Positions 7,693 through 15,392 are shown, counted from the first letter of the stretch. The stretch is DNA of 38,360 nt from Thermoprotei archaeon (GCA_003650925.1 QMSP01000019.1:1-38360), one strand, 5' to 3'. Made by a program: numbers and translations. Notes: generated by a model not told the origin, from the sequence alone.

Positions 7693-8595
7693 ATGAGAGC
7701 TCTTATAGACTCCTTAAGATCGAGGAAGGAGATGGTAGCATACTTCGATAAGCACGAATATCCAGCAACATCATGGATTCCTCTTAATCTCGCTGAAAGT
7801 TTGAAGGATGAACTTGAAAGAGAAGGGTTTAAGCCACTTGGAGCACGAGAGTTAAGAGACTGGATGATAGAAGTAATAGAAGATCAAAGAGCTCAAAATA
7901 CACTGGTGGTTTTTCTACAAGATGTAGCCCCAGATACGATTCTTGATAGGTTCACTCCTGATGCATTAGTCAGACAATATTTAGACCATGGCGGATGTAT
8001 ACTATGGCTTGGCGATATACCATTCTGGTACAGGGGTAAGGAAGGAGAAGAGAAACCAGAGCCCATATACGGGAACCTCGTGCCGATCAACTTGCTAGGA
8101 GTAATACCAGTGATCACGTACACTCCAACAGATGTTGTAGAGATAACTAAAGAAGGCAGAAAGCTAGGTCTGACTATAAAGTGGACTTCACATAGGCCCG
8201 TTATTTACATGAAGGATAAGTCACATGACTTTATACCATTGGCGAAATCTAAGCCTCTTATTGCGCATTGTGTGCCGTTAACGATAGAGGGAAGGCCTGT
8301 TAAGGAGGTTATACGAGAGCCCTCCCTTCTTGGTAGGATACTTCGCTATTTTAGAGGACGTTTTCAATTAGGAGTTGCTGAAGTCGAGGTAAGGTCTGAA
8401 GCTGAGAGAGGAAAGAAAAGACCTACTGTGTTTATTACAGGCGAGAAGCTACCTTGTGCCTGGATTAAAAAGTTTGGTGATGGCATGTTCATTAGATTAT
8501 GGGATATGCCCATAAGAAGTGAACTTGTAAATTACTACACACGGATAATAGCGACTGAAATACTCCGAATTACTAGGAGGAAGTCTCTTAAATAG
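7693..8595 (+). CDS. Unknown 300-residue cytoplasmic protein
   Basis: 300 residues without signal peptide or membrane helices. The N-terminal half reads as an alpha/beta Rossmann-like unit: NTLVVFLQDVAPDTIL, a helix, then YLDHGGCILWLGDIPFWYRG. The strand plus GD-IPFW loop recalls flavodoxin- or GATase-like folds seen in some signalling or effector proteins, but no catalytic motif can be assigned. The C-terminal half contains TVFITGEKLPCAWIKKFGDGMFIRLWD. A TATA-like GTTATATTTG lies about 32 nt before the ATG and no ribosome site is seen, consistent with a leaderless message. It lies in the dyad-free cargo stretch and could be defence or stress cargo; this is inference. Confidence 0.8.
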   Translation: MRALIDSLRSRKEMVAYFDKHEYPATSWIPLNLAESLKDELEREGFKPLGARELRDWMIEVIEDQRAQNTLVVFLQDVAPDTILDRFTPDALVRQYLDHGGCILWLGDIPFWYRGKEGEEKPEPIYGNLVPINLLGVIPVITYTPTDVVEITKEGRKLGLTIKWTSHRPVIYMKDKSHDFIPLAKSKPLIAHCVPLTIEGRPVKEVIREPSLLGRILRYFRGRFQLGVAEVEVRSEAERGKKRPTVFITGEKLPCAWIKKFGDGMFIRLWDMPIRSELVNYYTRIIATEILRITRRKSLK

Positions 8596-8607
8596 GTCGA
8601 TATGATA

Positions 8608-8829
8608 CTATCCGTGAGCGTCATAGAGGTAATCCGTTATTTCATCCATGCCTTCTGATAAGAGACAAATGCAAACACATTTCACTTCTTCCTTGAGACC
8701 TTCTTTAACGGCTTCTTTCAAACCTCTCCTGTCATGCATTACGTTCTTAGCACGCTTATACGCTGCAGGGACACATTTCAATGTACAAGACAAGGTCTCC
8801 ATTATTACGCGTGTGAGGTTTGGATCCAT
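8608..8829 (-). CDS. Small helical cysteine-containing protein, tentative
   Basis: 73 residues. A GAGGAAGGAG purine run sits a few bases before the ATG, the main reason to accept it. The product is helical with five cysteines (LSCTLKCVP, KCVCICLL) and a charged centre (LKEAVKEGLKEEVK). It converges on the 300-residue protein gene, with the stops 12 nt apart. An overlapping plus-strand frame was judged a shadow. No family recognised. Confidence 0.4.
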   Translation of the reverse strand: MDPNLTRVIMETLSCTLKCVPAAYKRAKNVMHDRRGLKEAVKEGLKEEVKCVCICLLSEGMDEITDYLYDAHG

Positions 8830-9132
8830 ACTCCTTCCTCATAGGTAATTCAATGTTCCCAGCAATTTATGAATGATATTGTAAGCTAGAAACTACATAG
8901 AATGCTGTATGTAGTAGCTAGCCGCTTCTACATGGAGAATGTAAAATATGCCTATTTCGAACCTTGACGAGCGTCCACGTCCATAGCGATGTTTTTAACA
9001 CATTTATGGACATGAACATTAGGCTGGGCAATATGTATGCAGGGAGCTTCAAGAGCATTGTTGTTATAGTTTACAGTACCATTGATCCCTGTAACTCTAG
9101 TCGATAAGCTTAGCGCTAGGAACACTATAAGA
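8830..9132. other. Gene-poor stretch
   Basis: No convincing gene. It holds an imperfect hairpin CTACATA...TATGTAG near 8892-8913 and a GTCCAT...ATGGAC pair around 8980-9016. Short open frames on both strands lack start signals and protein-like composition. Confidence 0.4.
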
Positions 9133-10167
9133 CTATTGATGTGTCTTGAGGAATCTTTCGAAGAGACATTCCATGAGTGCCTTCTGGGCATCGGGAGTGA
9201 GTTTGTATATGTACTCGGCAGGCCAGCTTTTCCTCCTGCCCACTCTTCTCCTATGAGGCGAATAGTCAATGATAAGAACATGGTCTTTGACTAACTGACT
9301 CACCATTTCATCAAAGGATACACCATATTTCTGCTGGAATTTTCTTGCCTCCTCTTCTTCACGAAATGCCTCCACATACTTAATCCTACCGCCTAACCAC
9401 TCCAAGAAGCCCCTAAAGACCTTGTCCTCTAGTAACTCTCTTATACGTCTCTTCAAGTTCTCATACCCCTTATCGTAGATATTGTACTCGAAGGGTCTCT
9501 CATGTACATCTCTGAGCGTGTCCATAGCATAATCAGGGATCCGGTAGTAGTAATAAGTGTAAGCTCTAGAATCATAGAGGTCGCGGTATAGCAACCCTAT
9601 TCTCATCAATTCCTCTATAATAACCTTAGCCTTTTCACCAAAGGCTAGTTCGAAAGTTCTCAGTAGACCATCTTCAACTATGTGATTACTTTCATATTGG
9701 GAGATGATCCACACAGCATCTTGCAGTTCCCTGCTTCCACTCTTTATTGAACGTACAAGCTTCTCTGTAAAAAGGTCTATAACCCCTTGGTCGAAGAGTG
9801 CAGTTTCTATAGCCTCGCTGACACTAATATTTTCACTTAAGTAGTACCGGTTAAGCAAGCCTAACTCATCAAGTCTATTAAGGGCCTCCTCAGCCTTCTT
9901 CAGAGAGTCTCTGCCATACATGACCTCTATGTTCCTCGTTATCATCCACCTACTCAACAATGTAGCACGCAGATGAAGAACTCTCAAGGAGACCTCATCC
10001 TTAGCAACTACATAATCTCTTACGAGTTCCTCTAGTCTTTGAAAGGCTTCAGGGAACTGTAATTTCTCGCGTATAGCCCTTCTAATAACCTCTGACCAGT
10101 TTACGTCTTTCCTCCTCTCCATCTCCCTCTTCATCCATGAAGGTATCCTAATAGTAATCCTTTCCAC
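9133..10167 (-). CDS. Ribbon-helix-helix regulator with a large C-terminal effector domain
   Basis: 344 residues. The first 40 form a CopG/MetJ-type ribbon-helix-helix: strand MERITIRIP, then helices SWMKREMERRK and NWSEVIRRAIREKL. The long remainder is helical and charged, with winged-helix-like pieces (KKAEEALNRLDELGLLNRYYLS; EELMRIGLLYRD), so it may sense a ligand or partner. GTG is the start: GGGGAT lies 4 nt upstream and a TTATATACC box lies 36 nt upstream on this strand. The divergent zinc-ribbon gene has a matching box and spacing, and an inverted repeat between the two promoters is the likely operator, so the protein probably represses itself and its neighbour. Confidence 0.88.
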   Translation of the reverse strand: MERITIRIPSWMKREMERRKDVNWSEVIRRAIREKLQFPEAFQRLEELVRDYVVAKDEVSLRVLHLRATLLSRWMITRNIEVMYGRDSLKKAEEALNRLDELGLLNRYYLSENISVSEAIETALFDQGVIDLFTEKLVRSIKSGSRELQDAVWIISQYESNHIVEDGLLRTFELAFGEKAKVIIEELMRIGLLYRDLYDSRAYTYYYYRIPDYAMDTLRDVHERPFEYNIYDKGYENLKRRIRELLEDKVFRGFLEWLGGRIKYVEAFREEEEARKFQQKYGVSFDEMVSQLVKDHVLIIDYSPHRRRVGRRKSWPAEYIYKLTPDAQKALMECLFERFLKTHQ

Positions 10168-10283
10168 GCATATCCCCTATAACATAGGGCAGACACTGGT
10201 ATATAAGTCTGACTTTATAAGATAAGTCAGACATTGCTGTACATTTATATACCAGAATGCCGAATAAACTTTGGGGATACACA
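10168..10283. promoter_or_regulatory. Symmetric divergent promoter with operator dyads
   Basis: A perfect inverted repeat GTCTGACTT-N8-AAGTCAGAC occupies 10207-10232. It is flanked by mirror-image TTATATACC boxes at 10198-10206 (minus) and 10245-10253 (plus), each about 36 nt from a start codon and each followed by a GGGGATA ribosome-site-like run before the start. A second dyad, CCCTAT-AAC-ATAGGG (10175-10189), lies in the minus-strand leader. Occupancy of the central dyad would block both promoters. The ribbon-helix-helix protein encoded on the minus side is the obvious candidate binder. Confidence 0.75.
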
Positions 10284-10712
10284 ATGCCTGCTTACTGTCC
10301 CTACTGTGGAGCTAATTGGTGCAAGTTGAAGGAAACGAGGGAGGTTATAGAGGTGGTTATAGAGCAAGGTACCTCAATAGCAAAATACCTGTGGACTGAT
10401 TGCAAATGGGGAGAACATCTAAAGAACCATGGCATGAACTGGCAGATGTTTCTCAAATGTATCAATGATATGCGCTACGTATTCATGGATTGGATTTATG
10501 GAAGAAGAAATTGGAAATATGCACTCGAGTCATTGATAAAGAAGTTGGAGGAATTGGGGGTACCATGTGTGTCGCGTCTTCAGAGGACACAAGCCCCTAC
10601 TAGACTGTATCTCAGATGGTACAGTGAATGGCGCAGAATCATGACCAATAAATCCCTGATGTGCCCTAAATGTGGAAGGAGAGTAGAATTCCTTGAAGTG
10701 AGGCAATTCTAG
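10284..10712 (+). CDS. Zinc-ribbon protein divergent from the RHH regulator
   Basis: About 142 residues. CPYCGANWCK at the N-terminus and CPKCGRRVEF near the C-terminus could together form one zinc site. The middle is tryptophan- and tyrosine-rich and helical (NWQMFLKCINDMRYVFMDWIYGRRNW). An ATG at 10257 is in frame, but 10284 is preferred because it has GGGGATACACA before it and the same 36-nt distance to the TATA-like box as the divergent gene. It is probably a nucleic-acid-binding or regulatory partner under control of the RHH protein. Family not recognised. Confidence 0.7.
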   Translation: MPAYCPYCGANWCKLKETREVIEVVIEQGTSIAKYLWTDCKWGEHLKNHGMNWQMFLKCINDMRYVFMDWIYGRRNWKYALESLIKKLEELGVPCVSRLQRTQAPTRLYLRWYSEWRRIMTNKSLMCPKCGRRVEFLEVRQF

Positions 10713-10784
10713 AATCTTAAGTACAGCTACCCCAGCACCACTCTGTGACCACTATGCTCGTGGAAGGCATGCCGTATACCTGTC

Positions 10785-11558
10785 TTAAACCTTCGGGGAA
10801 TGCCTACAACGATACCGATGATACCTAGCATGCTTGTGAACGTGAACAATTGCCTTGGGAAGGCATACAGGAACGTAGGCAACAAGCCTGCAACGCCTGC
10901 CACCAGTAGGAATGACAAGTCCACTCTCAATAAGCTTAGCAAGACATTTTTGAGTGTATCTAAGCGAATAACAGACCTTCTCAGCTAACTCACGAGCACT
11001 AACAGCCCTACCACGCTCCCTGTAGTAGCAGAGAGCAAGCCAAACCCTAACAAGAGCTCTAAAGCCTACTCCCTCTCGAGAAAGGTCATCGCTACTAAGC
11101 CTACAAATACGCCTAAGCCCTTCAACAAGAACATTAGAAGCCCCATTAGAACTAGGACTATCAGCTCTGGAGCCTGAAAACTCCCAACTCGCAAGACCGT
11201 CACACAACTTATGGTTAAACACGTACATTGTAGCGGGACCTCTACCTACCTTAACTATAAGACCCCATTCCCTAAGCTTCTTAAGATGATAGAGAACAGC
11301 ATTCCGAGTTAAACCAAAAGCCTTCTCAATCTCACGCCTAGTCACTACATCCTTCTCGACCACATATCTCAAAATCTTCAATGTTAGACCGTTCCAACCA
11401 TCTTTGGGCCCACGCTTACGCGATCTCCCAAATTTCTTGCATGAACGTCTTTCGGAGTACCTCCTACTAGTTGCAGATCTCCCAAATTTTCTGAAGGTAG
11501 CAGTCTTATGCTCACTTTTAAGCTTGCATGATTGATGCTTGGAGGCCGCCGCCCGCAT
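10785..11558 (-). CDS. Double winged-helix transcription regulator
   Basis: 257 residues. A basic N-terminal tail of about 55 residues contains KFGRS twice, encoded by a repeated GATCTCCCAAATTT on the plus strand. The first winged helix follows (LTLKILRYVVEKDVVTRREIEKAFGLTRNAVLYHLKKLREWGLIVKV), then a linker, and a second one (SARELAEKVCYSLRYTQKCLAKLIESGLVIPTGG). The C-terminus is His/Arg-rich. The ATG is followed by CGGGCGGCGG, a variant of the GC-rich box at other starts. The last codons run through a half copy of the dispersed dyad. It is divergent from the pilin-like operon at 11630 and may regulate it; that is inferred from position. Confidence 0.8.
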   Translation of the reverse strand: MRAAASKHQSCKLKSEHKTATFRKFGRSATSRRYSERRSCKKFGRSRKRGPKDGWNGLTLKILRYVVEKDVVTRREIEKAFGLTRNAVLYHLKKLREWGLIVKVGRGPATMYVFNHKLCDGLASWEFSGSRADSPSSNGASNVLVEGLRRICRLSSDDLSREGVGFRALVRVWLALCYYRERGRAVSARELAEKVCYSLRYTQKCLAKLIESGLVIPTGGRRCRLVAYVPVCLPKAIVHVHKHARYHRYRCRHSPKV

Positions 11559-11629
11559 GAGATGTAGGCAAGAGGGCTAAAAGCCCGATGACCCCTTTAC
11601 CTCTTCTTTAATTCTCCAGCTCTTACCTC

Positions 11630-12145
11630 ATGGAGCTGACCATAGACTTTACAGCGGGCTTTCTCATCTTCATAACAGCATTAAGCCTCTGCCTAACATG
11701 GCTTATTCCAAGCTTAGGCACCCCAGCACCAAGTATTATTGAGCCTAGAGCCTATGCTTACCCCATTCACTTAACCATCTATCGTGATAGCGACCAGCTC
11801 GTCGTTGACTGTATTGAAGGCCTAGTCGTTGAGGTTACAGTCGTATGCTTCGATAGTGATGGCTCTTATATGGTCGTTAAGGGTCGTACGCCTTTGAGAC
11901 TCAAGCTTCATAATTTCGTTGTAGCCTTCGCAGGCTCATGTGTTAGAGCTTATGGAAGTCCTCCTTCGAACCTTCGGGGTTATGTAACACCTCATGGATT
12001 CTATTTAAAGCCTGTAGAGACGCCCTATGCTTACATTGAGGATGGAAGAATTGTAGCCCTGATGCCTGTTGAGGTAGGCCGTTTTGTGCTTGGTTTTAAG
12101 AGAGTCATTATCATTAACGGGACGGTGATGATAGGTGGCGGATAA
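11630..12145 (+). CDS. Membrane-anchored pilin-like protein, first gene of an operon
   Basis: 171 residues. MELTIDFTAGF leads into a hydrophobic segment (LIFITALSLCLTWLI), then a beta-rich exterior domain with an INGT sequon near its end. A TATA-like TTCTTTAATT at 11604-11613 lies about 22 nt before the ATG, matching the promoter of the secretion ATPase gene, so both modules could be expressed together. It opens a tightly overlapping run of five small membrane-anchored proteins (to 13676) resembling minor pilin clusters. A near copy of the dyad at 11966 is read as SNLRG. Exact family unknown. Confidence 0.75.
   Translation: MELTIDFTAGFLIFITALSLCLTWLIPSLGTPAPSIIEPRAYAYPIHLTIYRDSDQLVVDCIEGLVVEVTVVCFDSDGSYMVVKGRTPLRLKLHNFVVAFAGSCVRAYGSPPSNLRGYVTPHGFYLKPVETPYAYIEDGRIVALMPVEVGRFVLGFKRVIIINGTVMIGGG
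11966..11977 (+). repeat. Dispersed dyad, one mismatch (TCGAACCTTCGG)
   Basis: In the pilin-like gene, read as SNLRG. One mismatch to CCGAACCTTCGG. Confidence 0.6.
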
Positions 12146-12512
12146 GGCTCAAGTCTATACTCTTGATGCTATAGCAGCCTCAGTCCTAATCCTGCTTACG
12201 ACTATAAGTCTTCTCTTCATTCAGCAACTCCACGTAGCAAGAATTTACAAAGCTCCTGATGAAGTGCTAGGCGTTCTCTGCAGAGATGAGCGTTTTATAC
12301 AAGCAGTTTATAGCCTAGATGCCTCAAGATTAGAAGCTTTGTTAAATGCCTATCTTGGCTGTATACCATATAACCTTACAATATATGATGCTTATGGTAA
12401 TAGGCTATTGAGTATAGGCCAGCCTATTGAAGGTTTAGCCTCAGTTATCATGCTTCCAGGAATTAATGGCACGTTTAACCCTTTGATAATTTGCCTGAGG
12501 GTGAGAGCTTGA
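12135..12512 (+). CDS. Pilin-like protein with TLDAI-type stalk
   Basis: 125 residues. MADKAQVYTLDAIAASVLILLTTISLLFI resembles archaeal pilin-like N-termini in which a short polar leader with a Gln/Thr-Leu-Asp motif precedes the hydrophobic stalk. The head domain has two cysteines (LLNAYLGCIPYN, LIICLRVRA) and NGT and NLT sequons, fitting an exported protein. The GTG start lies within the previous gene (11-nt overlap), with GGTGAT shortly upstream, so translation is coupled. It is likely a minor filament subunit. Confidence 0.75.
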   Translation: MADKAQVYTLDAIAASVLILLTTISLLFIQQLHVARIYKAPDEVLGVLCRDERFIQAVYSLDASRLEALLNAYLGCIPYNLTIYDAYGNRLLSIGQPIEGLASVIMLPGINGTFNPLIICLRVRA

Positions 12513-12676
12513 GAATAGTCATCCTATGCCTAACCCTTATCTTCATGCTAGTCCTTCTCATGCTTATAATAGGCTATGCTCTCTACAAGGCACTACACTT
12601 GCTTGTGATAATTCTCCAAAGGTTTGGAATAGGCATCATGCCTAAGCTTCTAGCATCGGGAGGGATCATAGCATGA
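12509..12676 (+). CDS. Small single-span or hairpin membrane protein
   Basis: About 55 residues, almost entirely hydrophobic (IVILCLTLIFMLVLLMLIIGYALY, then ALHLLVIILQRFGIGIM). TTG at 12509 is favoured: GAGGGTGA lies 4 nt upstream and the codon overlaps the TGA of the previous gene. A TTG at 12491 is also in frame. It sits in the middle of the pilin-like operon and may be a stalk-only pilin-like or accessory membrane subunit. Confidence 0.65.
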   Translation: MRIVILCLTLIFMLVLLMLIIGYALYKALHLLVIILQRFGIGIMPKLLASGGIIA

Positions 12677-13263
12677 ACTATACGCTCATGGCATACATAA
12701 TCTCACTAACCATTGCCCTAGCCATACTAGCACAGCCTCAGACCATGATAATCACACTCAGAGAGGAGAGTCTAGAGAAGACGTTGGCTCTCGACTACTG
12801 GCTAGTCGTTAACGCCCTAGCTTACGCCTATGATAAGCCTAATCCAGAACAAGCCTTCATAAGCTTCCTAAGAGATGAACTACAAGCACTAGACCCCCGA
12901 CTCGTTGAAGTTCCTAATGCTACCATAGAGAGCCTCGTAATTAGGCAGGAGCGTGTAGAGGCTGTAATAGCCTTCACTCATTCATGGGGCATTCATAGAG
13001 TTCATGTACTCCTGAGCGTTAGTGTGCTTAGCAGATCATCAAGTTATGACCCTAAGCGCAACATAGTCGTCATAAAGGCCAAGTTTCAAATTCTTAGCGA
13101 TAAGCCCGTATTAGTTGACTTCAAGACTTTGGAAGGAGAGCTATTGAATGTTAAACGATACGCTGATCAAGTTTATGAGGTAGAAGTGGGCATTACTCCG
13201 AACCTTCGGGCTAAACTCTTAGTCATGGATTCGAGAGGGCTTAAGGTGGTGATCGAGCTATGA
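12673..13263 (+). CDS. Membrane-anchored pilin-like protein
   Basis: 196 residues. MNYTLMAYIISLTIALAILAQ forms an N-terminal signal/anchor; the remainder is a helix followed by a beta-rich domain. The ATG overlaps the preceding TGA (ATGA). A dyad copy (13198-13209) is read as TPNLRA near the C-terminus. It belongs to the pilin-like operon, and the layout suggests a minor subunit exposed outside the cell. No specific family recognised. Confidence 0.75.
   Translation: MNYTLMAYIISLTIALAILAQPQTMIITLREESLEKTLALDYWLVVNALAYAYDKPNPEQAFISFLRDELQALDPRLVEVPNATIESLVIRQERVEAVIAFTHSWGIHRVHVLLSVSVLSRSSSYDPKRNIVVIKAKFQILSDKPVLVDFKTLEGELLNVKRYADQVYEVEVGITPNLRAKLLVMDSRGLKVVIEL
13198..13209 (+). repeat. Dispersed dyad CCGAACCTTCGG, exact copy
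   Basis: Read as TPNLR in the pilin-like operon, in the same register as the copy at 16070. Confidence 0.85.
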
Positions 13264-13676
13264 ATGCTCTTGAGTATGCTCTAGTCTTCACAGGCTTAAT
13301 AGCCTACCTAGTATTAAGCCTAAGCCTTATCACAATACCTGAACCTACGTTTAGCCCAAGGATTTTGTTATCCGCCATAGCCTCGGTAGCTTACAGACCT
13401 ACGAGTGAGGTCACGATAAGACTTTATGCTTCTAAAGACGTTATTGTAGTCATTCATAGTAATGTCATTGAGGTTCAAGGCTATGTTATCAATTATGGCG
13501 AGGTCAAAGACTTCATAAGCTTAGGCATTGTAAAGAGCTATGCTCCTCAAAGGCTAGAGCTTAATGTAGAGCTTAATTCGCTAAGACTTACAGGCCCTAG
13601 ACTCTATGTACTGAAGGTATCATGCCCTAAAGCCGGCCATGTACTTGTTGAAATCATAGAAATTCGAAGGGTATGA
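13260..13676 (+). CDS. Membrane-anchored pilin-like protein, last gene of the operon
   Basis: 138 residues. An N-terminal hydrophobic segment (ALVFTGLIAYLVLSLSLITI) is followed by a beta-rich domain rich in Val/Ile (VIVVIHSNVIEVQGYVINYG). The start overlaps the previous stop by 4 nt. It ends convergently with the HEXXH-type gene, overlapping 23 nt. It is probably another minor filament or surface subunit. Confidence 0.7.
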   Translation: MNALEYALVFTGLIAYLVLSLSLITIPEPTFSPRILLSAIASVAYRPTSEVTIRLYASKDVIVVIHSNVIEVQGYVINYGEVKDFISLGIVKSYAPQRLELNVELNSLRLTGPRLYVLKVSCPKAGHVLVEIIEIRRV

Positions 13677-13983
13677 GTGCTAAGGTTGCTATGAAATACA
13701 GCTTAATGAAAAGATGCAAAGCATTATTGACAGGGAGAAGGAGGATTATGGGAAGATTAATTATAAGATAAGGTGCAAGAGCTACTACCAGCACTTTAAA
13801 CCTTTCCTCCTTAGGAATTTCTGCAAGCCTCTTACCAGTCCAGCCTTCAATATGGACTCTAATGAAAAGACCTAGCTTGATGCAGTATTGCTTCTTGAAG
13901 AGCTTAAGCATGATTATGTGACATGCCTCATGCAGTGGAATGTAGGCTATGTATACTGTAGCTAGGATGAGGAGCTCAAGCAC
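13654..13983 (-). CDS. Small membrane protein with a HEXXH-like zinc protease motif
   Basis: 109 residues. IPLHEACHIIMLKLF contains HEACH inside a membrane segment, as in site-2-protease-like or DUF3267-type zincins. Two further hydrophobic stretches follow (VLVVALAPYLIINLPIILLLPV; LFIKLYFIATLALIPFEFL). The third metal ligand is not evident, so activity is uncertain. The GTG start has a TATA-like TTTAGAGG about 25 nt upstream on this strand. It converges on the pilin-like operon and could process an exported substrate; its promoter lies at the edge of the iteron cluster. Confidence 0.7.
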   Translation of the reverse strand: MLELLILATVYIAYIPLHEACHIIMLKLFKKQYCIKLGLFIRVHIEGWTGKRLAEIPKEERFKVLVVALAPYLIINLPIILLLPVNNALHLFIKLYFIATLALIPFEFL

Positions 13984-14012
13984 ATCTAGATCTCGAACTA
14001 GCCACCTCTAAA

Positions 14013-14424
14013 CTGCTACTCGCCTTCTCAAAATGCGTCTTCATCCTGCTACCCACTTTTAAACTGCTACCTCCTCTTATTGATGCCTTGGATCTGGACT
14101 CGTGAGATAGCCAAAGCACTAGGCATTAGTCCTGAGAAGGCTGGCTGGTTAATGAAGAGACTTGGCTTGAAGCGTAGGCGTGTTAAGGGTCGTAGTCAAT
14201 GGCTTATAGAGCTAGAACTGCTACCTGATGAGCTTAAACAAAAACTGCTACCTCTCATAGAATCTGCTACCCATAATCTGCCACTCAATGGGTCGCAGAA
14301 TTCTGCTACCCATGAGTCAAGAGGTGGCAGTAATCCTGCTATCCATAAACTGCTACTCAAGAGGCCTATTACTCACCAGGTAGCAAAATCACAAACTGCT
14401 ACCCATAGGGGGAACTGCTACCTG
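14013..14424 (+). repeat. Iteron-like direct repeats CTGCTAC(C/T)(C/T)(A/C), candidate replication origin
   Basis: Ten exact CTGCTAC heptamers start at 14013, 14046, 14064, 14218, 14245, 14264, 14303, 14350, 14396 and 14415; most continue as CTGCTACCCA or CTGCTACCTC. Variants lie at 14278 and 14336, and inverted forms at 14323 and 14379. Two copies bracket the TTTTAAA box in front of the helix-turn-helix gene. Inside that gene the repeat is read in all three frames (LLP, SATH, CYL), so the DNA and not the peptide is conserved. This resembles origins embedded in the initiator gene, as in lambda O. Confidence 0.8.
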
Positions 14425-14685
14425 GAGGAGACGGCTGCCTTTAAGGCTAATGACCCTCCTAGGGAGCTATTGAGAATTGTCCATGATTATTTCAAGCATA
14501 ATCATCCAGTCATCGAGAAGGAGAGGGTTAAGGATGTGCTTCAAGACTCGCTTAGGAAGCTTCTTGATGAGCTAATGCCTAGAGGTTATAAGCCTATAGA
14601 GATTGAGAAGGCTGTAGTTCGAGTTATCAAATCATACCGTGACTTGGGCTTTATGGATCTGCTCGGTATTGGTGATGAGCCATGA
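14083..14685 (+). CDS. Helix-turn-helix protein with embedded iterons, candidate replication initiator
   Basis: About 200 residues. The N-terminus (WTREIAKALGISPEKAGWLMKRLGLKRRRVKGRSQWLIE) is a MerR- or Mu-type helix-turn-helix followed by a basic wing. The middle (about 55-125) is low in structure and encoded by the iteron repeats. The C-terminus is helical (RELLRIVHDYFKHN..., EIEKAVVRVIKSYRDLGFMDLL). The ATG follows a TTTTAAA box by about 23 nt, and iterons flank that box, implying autoregulation. No replication family is recognised, so initiator is an inference from iteron architecture; a plain transcription regulator is the alternative. It overlaps the next gene by 4 nt. Confidence 0.8.
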   Translation: MPWIWTREIAKALGISPEKAGWLMKRLGLKRRRVKGRSQWLIELELLPDELKQKLLPLIESATHNLPLNGSQNSATHESRGGSNPAIHKLLLKRPITHQVAKSQTATHRGNCYLEETAAFKANDPPRELLRIVHDYFKHNHPVIEKERVKDVLQDSLRKLLDELMPRGYKPIEIEKAVVRVIKSYRDLGFMDLLGIGDEP

Positions 14686-15392
14686 GGTTATGGCTTCTAT
14701 TGGTACTATTCATGCTCATATCCATAACGCCCATATCCCAAGCTAACGAGCTCTGGCTTATAATCGTTAACCAGTATGGTGAGCCTATTAGCGATAAGGT
14801 TCAGGTGATTGTTATAGGCGGCAGGGCTGAGCCTTATAATGCGACATACTGGTTTGTTAAGACTAATGCCTCGAAGGTTTTGGTCAAAGTCTACCGCCTA
14901 GGCTTATGTGTAGGAGAATTCCAGCTAAGGCCCAATGGCACGTATAGGCTTAGAGTCCTTGTGAGCAATATGCTCATACAAGCTCCTAGAAGTCTGACGA
15001 TTAGGGTTAAGCTTCTTGGAACAAACCAATCATGGTTGCTTACAGGAGAGTCTTCTTACATCCTTGAGGATTTGCCTTGCGGAACCTACGAGTTCGAGAT
15101 CGTAGGCACTGGTTTCAGAAAGGTAATTTACTGGGAGGGCGGCGTTATTAGCATTGGCAGATCCTATGAAGTCGATTTTGAATATATTCTAAAGCTTACG
15201 CCTATTGCACTAGCACCGATAGTCTGTACTGGTGTTTACGAACTCAAGCAAAGGCGTAGAAGGCATAAGCCTAAGAGGGCTAAGCCTAAGCATAAGCCTC
15301 ATAAGCCCAAGGTTAGGCAGAGGGCTAGAAGGCGCGTTAAGGAGGGGGAGCCTCGAACATTAGCTGAAGCACTCTTGATGACTGAAGTCTAG
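14682..15392 (+). CDS. Exported protein with C-terminal membrane anchor and very basic tail
   Basis: 236 residues. Signal peptide LWLLLVLFMLISITPISQA; ectodomain of about 140 residues with NGT and NQS sequons and carboxypeptidase-regulatory-like repeats (YGEPISDKVQVIVIGG; LEDLPCGTYEFEIVGTGFRKV); membrane helix LTPIALAPIVCTGVYEL; then a cytoplasmic tail extremely rich in Lys/Arg/His/Pro with KPK-type repeats. Such a tail could contact nucleic acid or an acidic partner. The start ATG overlaps the previous stop (ATGA) with GGTGATGAGCC upstream. It may form a membrane complex with the next two exported proteins. Confidence 0.8.
   Translation: MRLWLLLVLFMLISITPISQANELWLIIVNQYGEPISDKVQVIVIGGRAEPYNATYWFVKTNASKVLVKVYRLGLCVGEFQLRPNGTYRLRVLVSNMLIQAPRSLTIRVKLLGTNQSWLLTGESSYILEDLPCGTYEFEIVGTGFRKVIYWEGGVISIGRSYEVDFEYILKLTPIALAPIVCTGVYELKQRRRRHKPKRAKPKHKPHKPKVRQRARRRVKEGEPRTLAEALLMTEV

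Noticed and set aside
8952-9281. 109-codon minus-strand frame overlapping the end of the RHH regulator gene
   Set aside because: It overlaps the well-supported RHH gene in another frame and has no start signal or recognisable protein character.
11420-11490. Repeated GATCTCCCAAATTT as an operator
   Set aside because: Two copies lie inside the double winged-helix gene in the same frame and encode KFGRS twice, so a protein-level repeat explains them.
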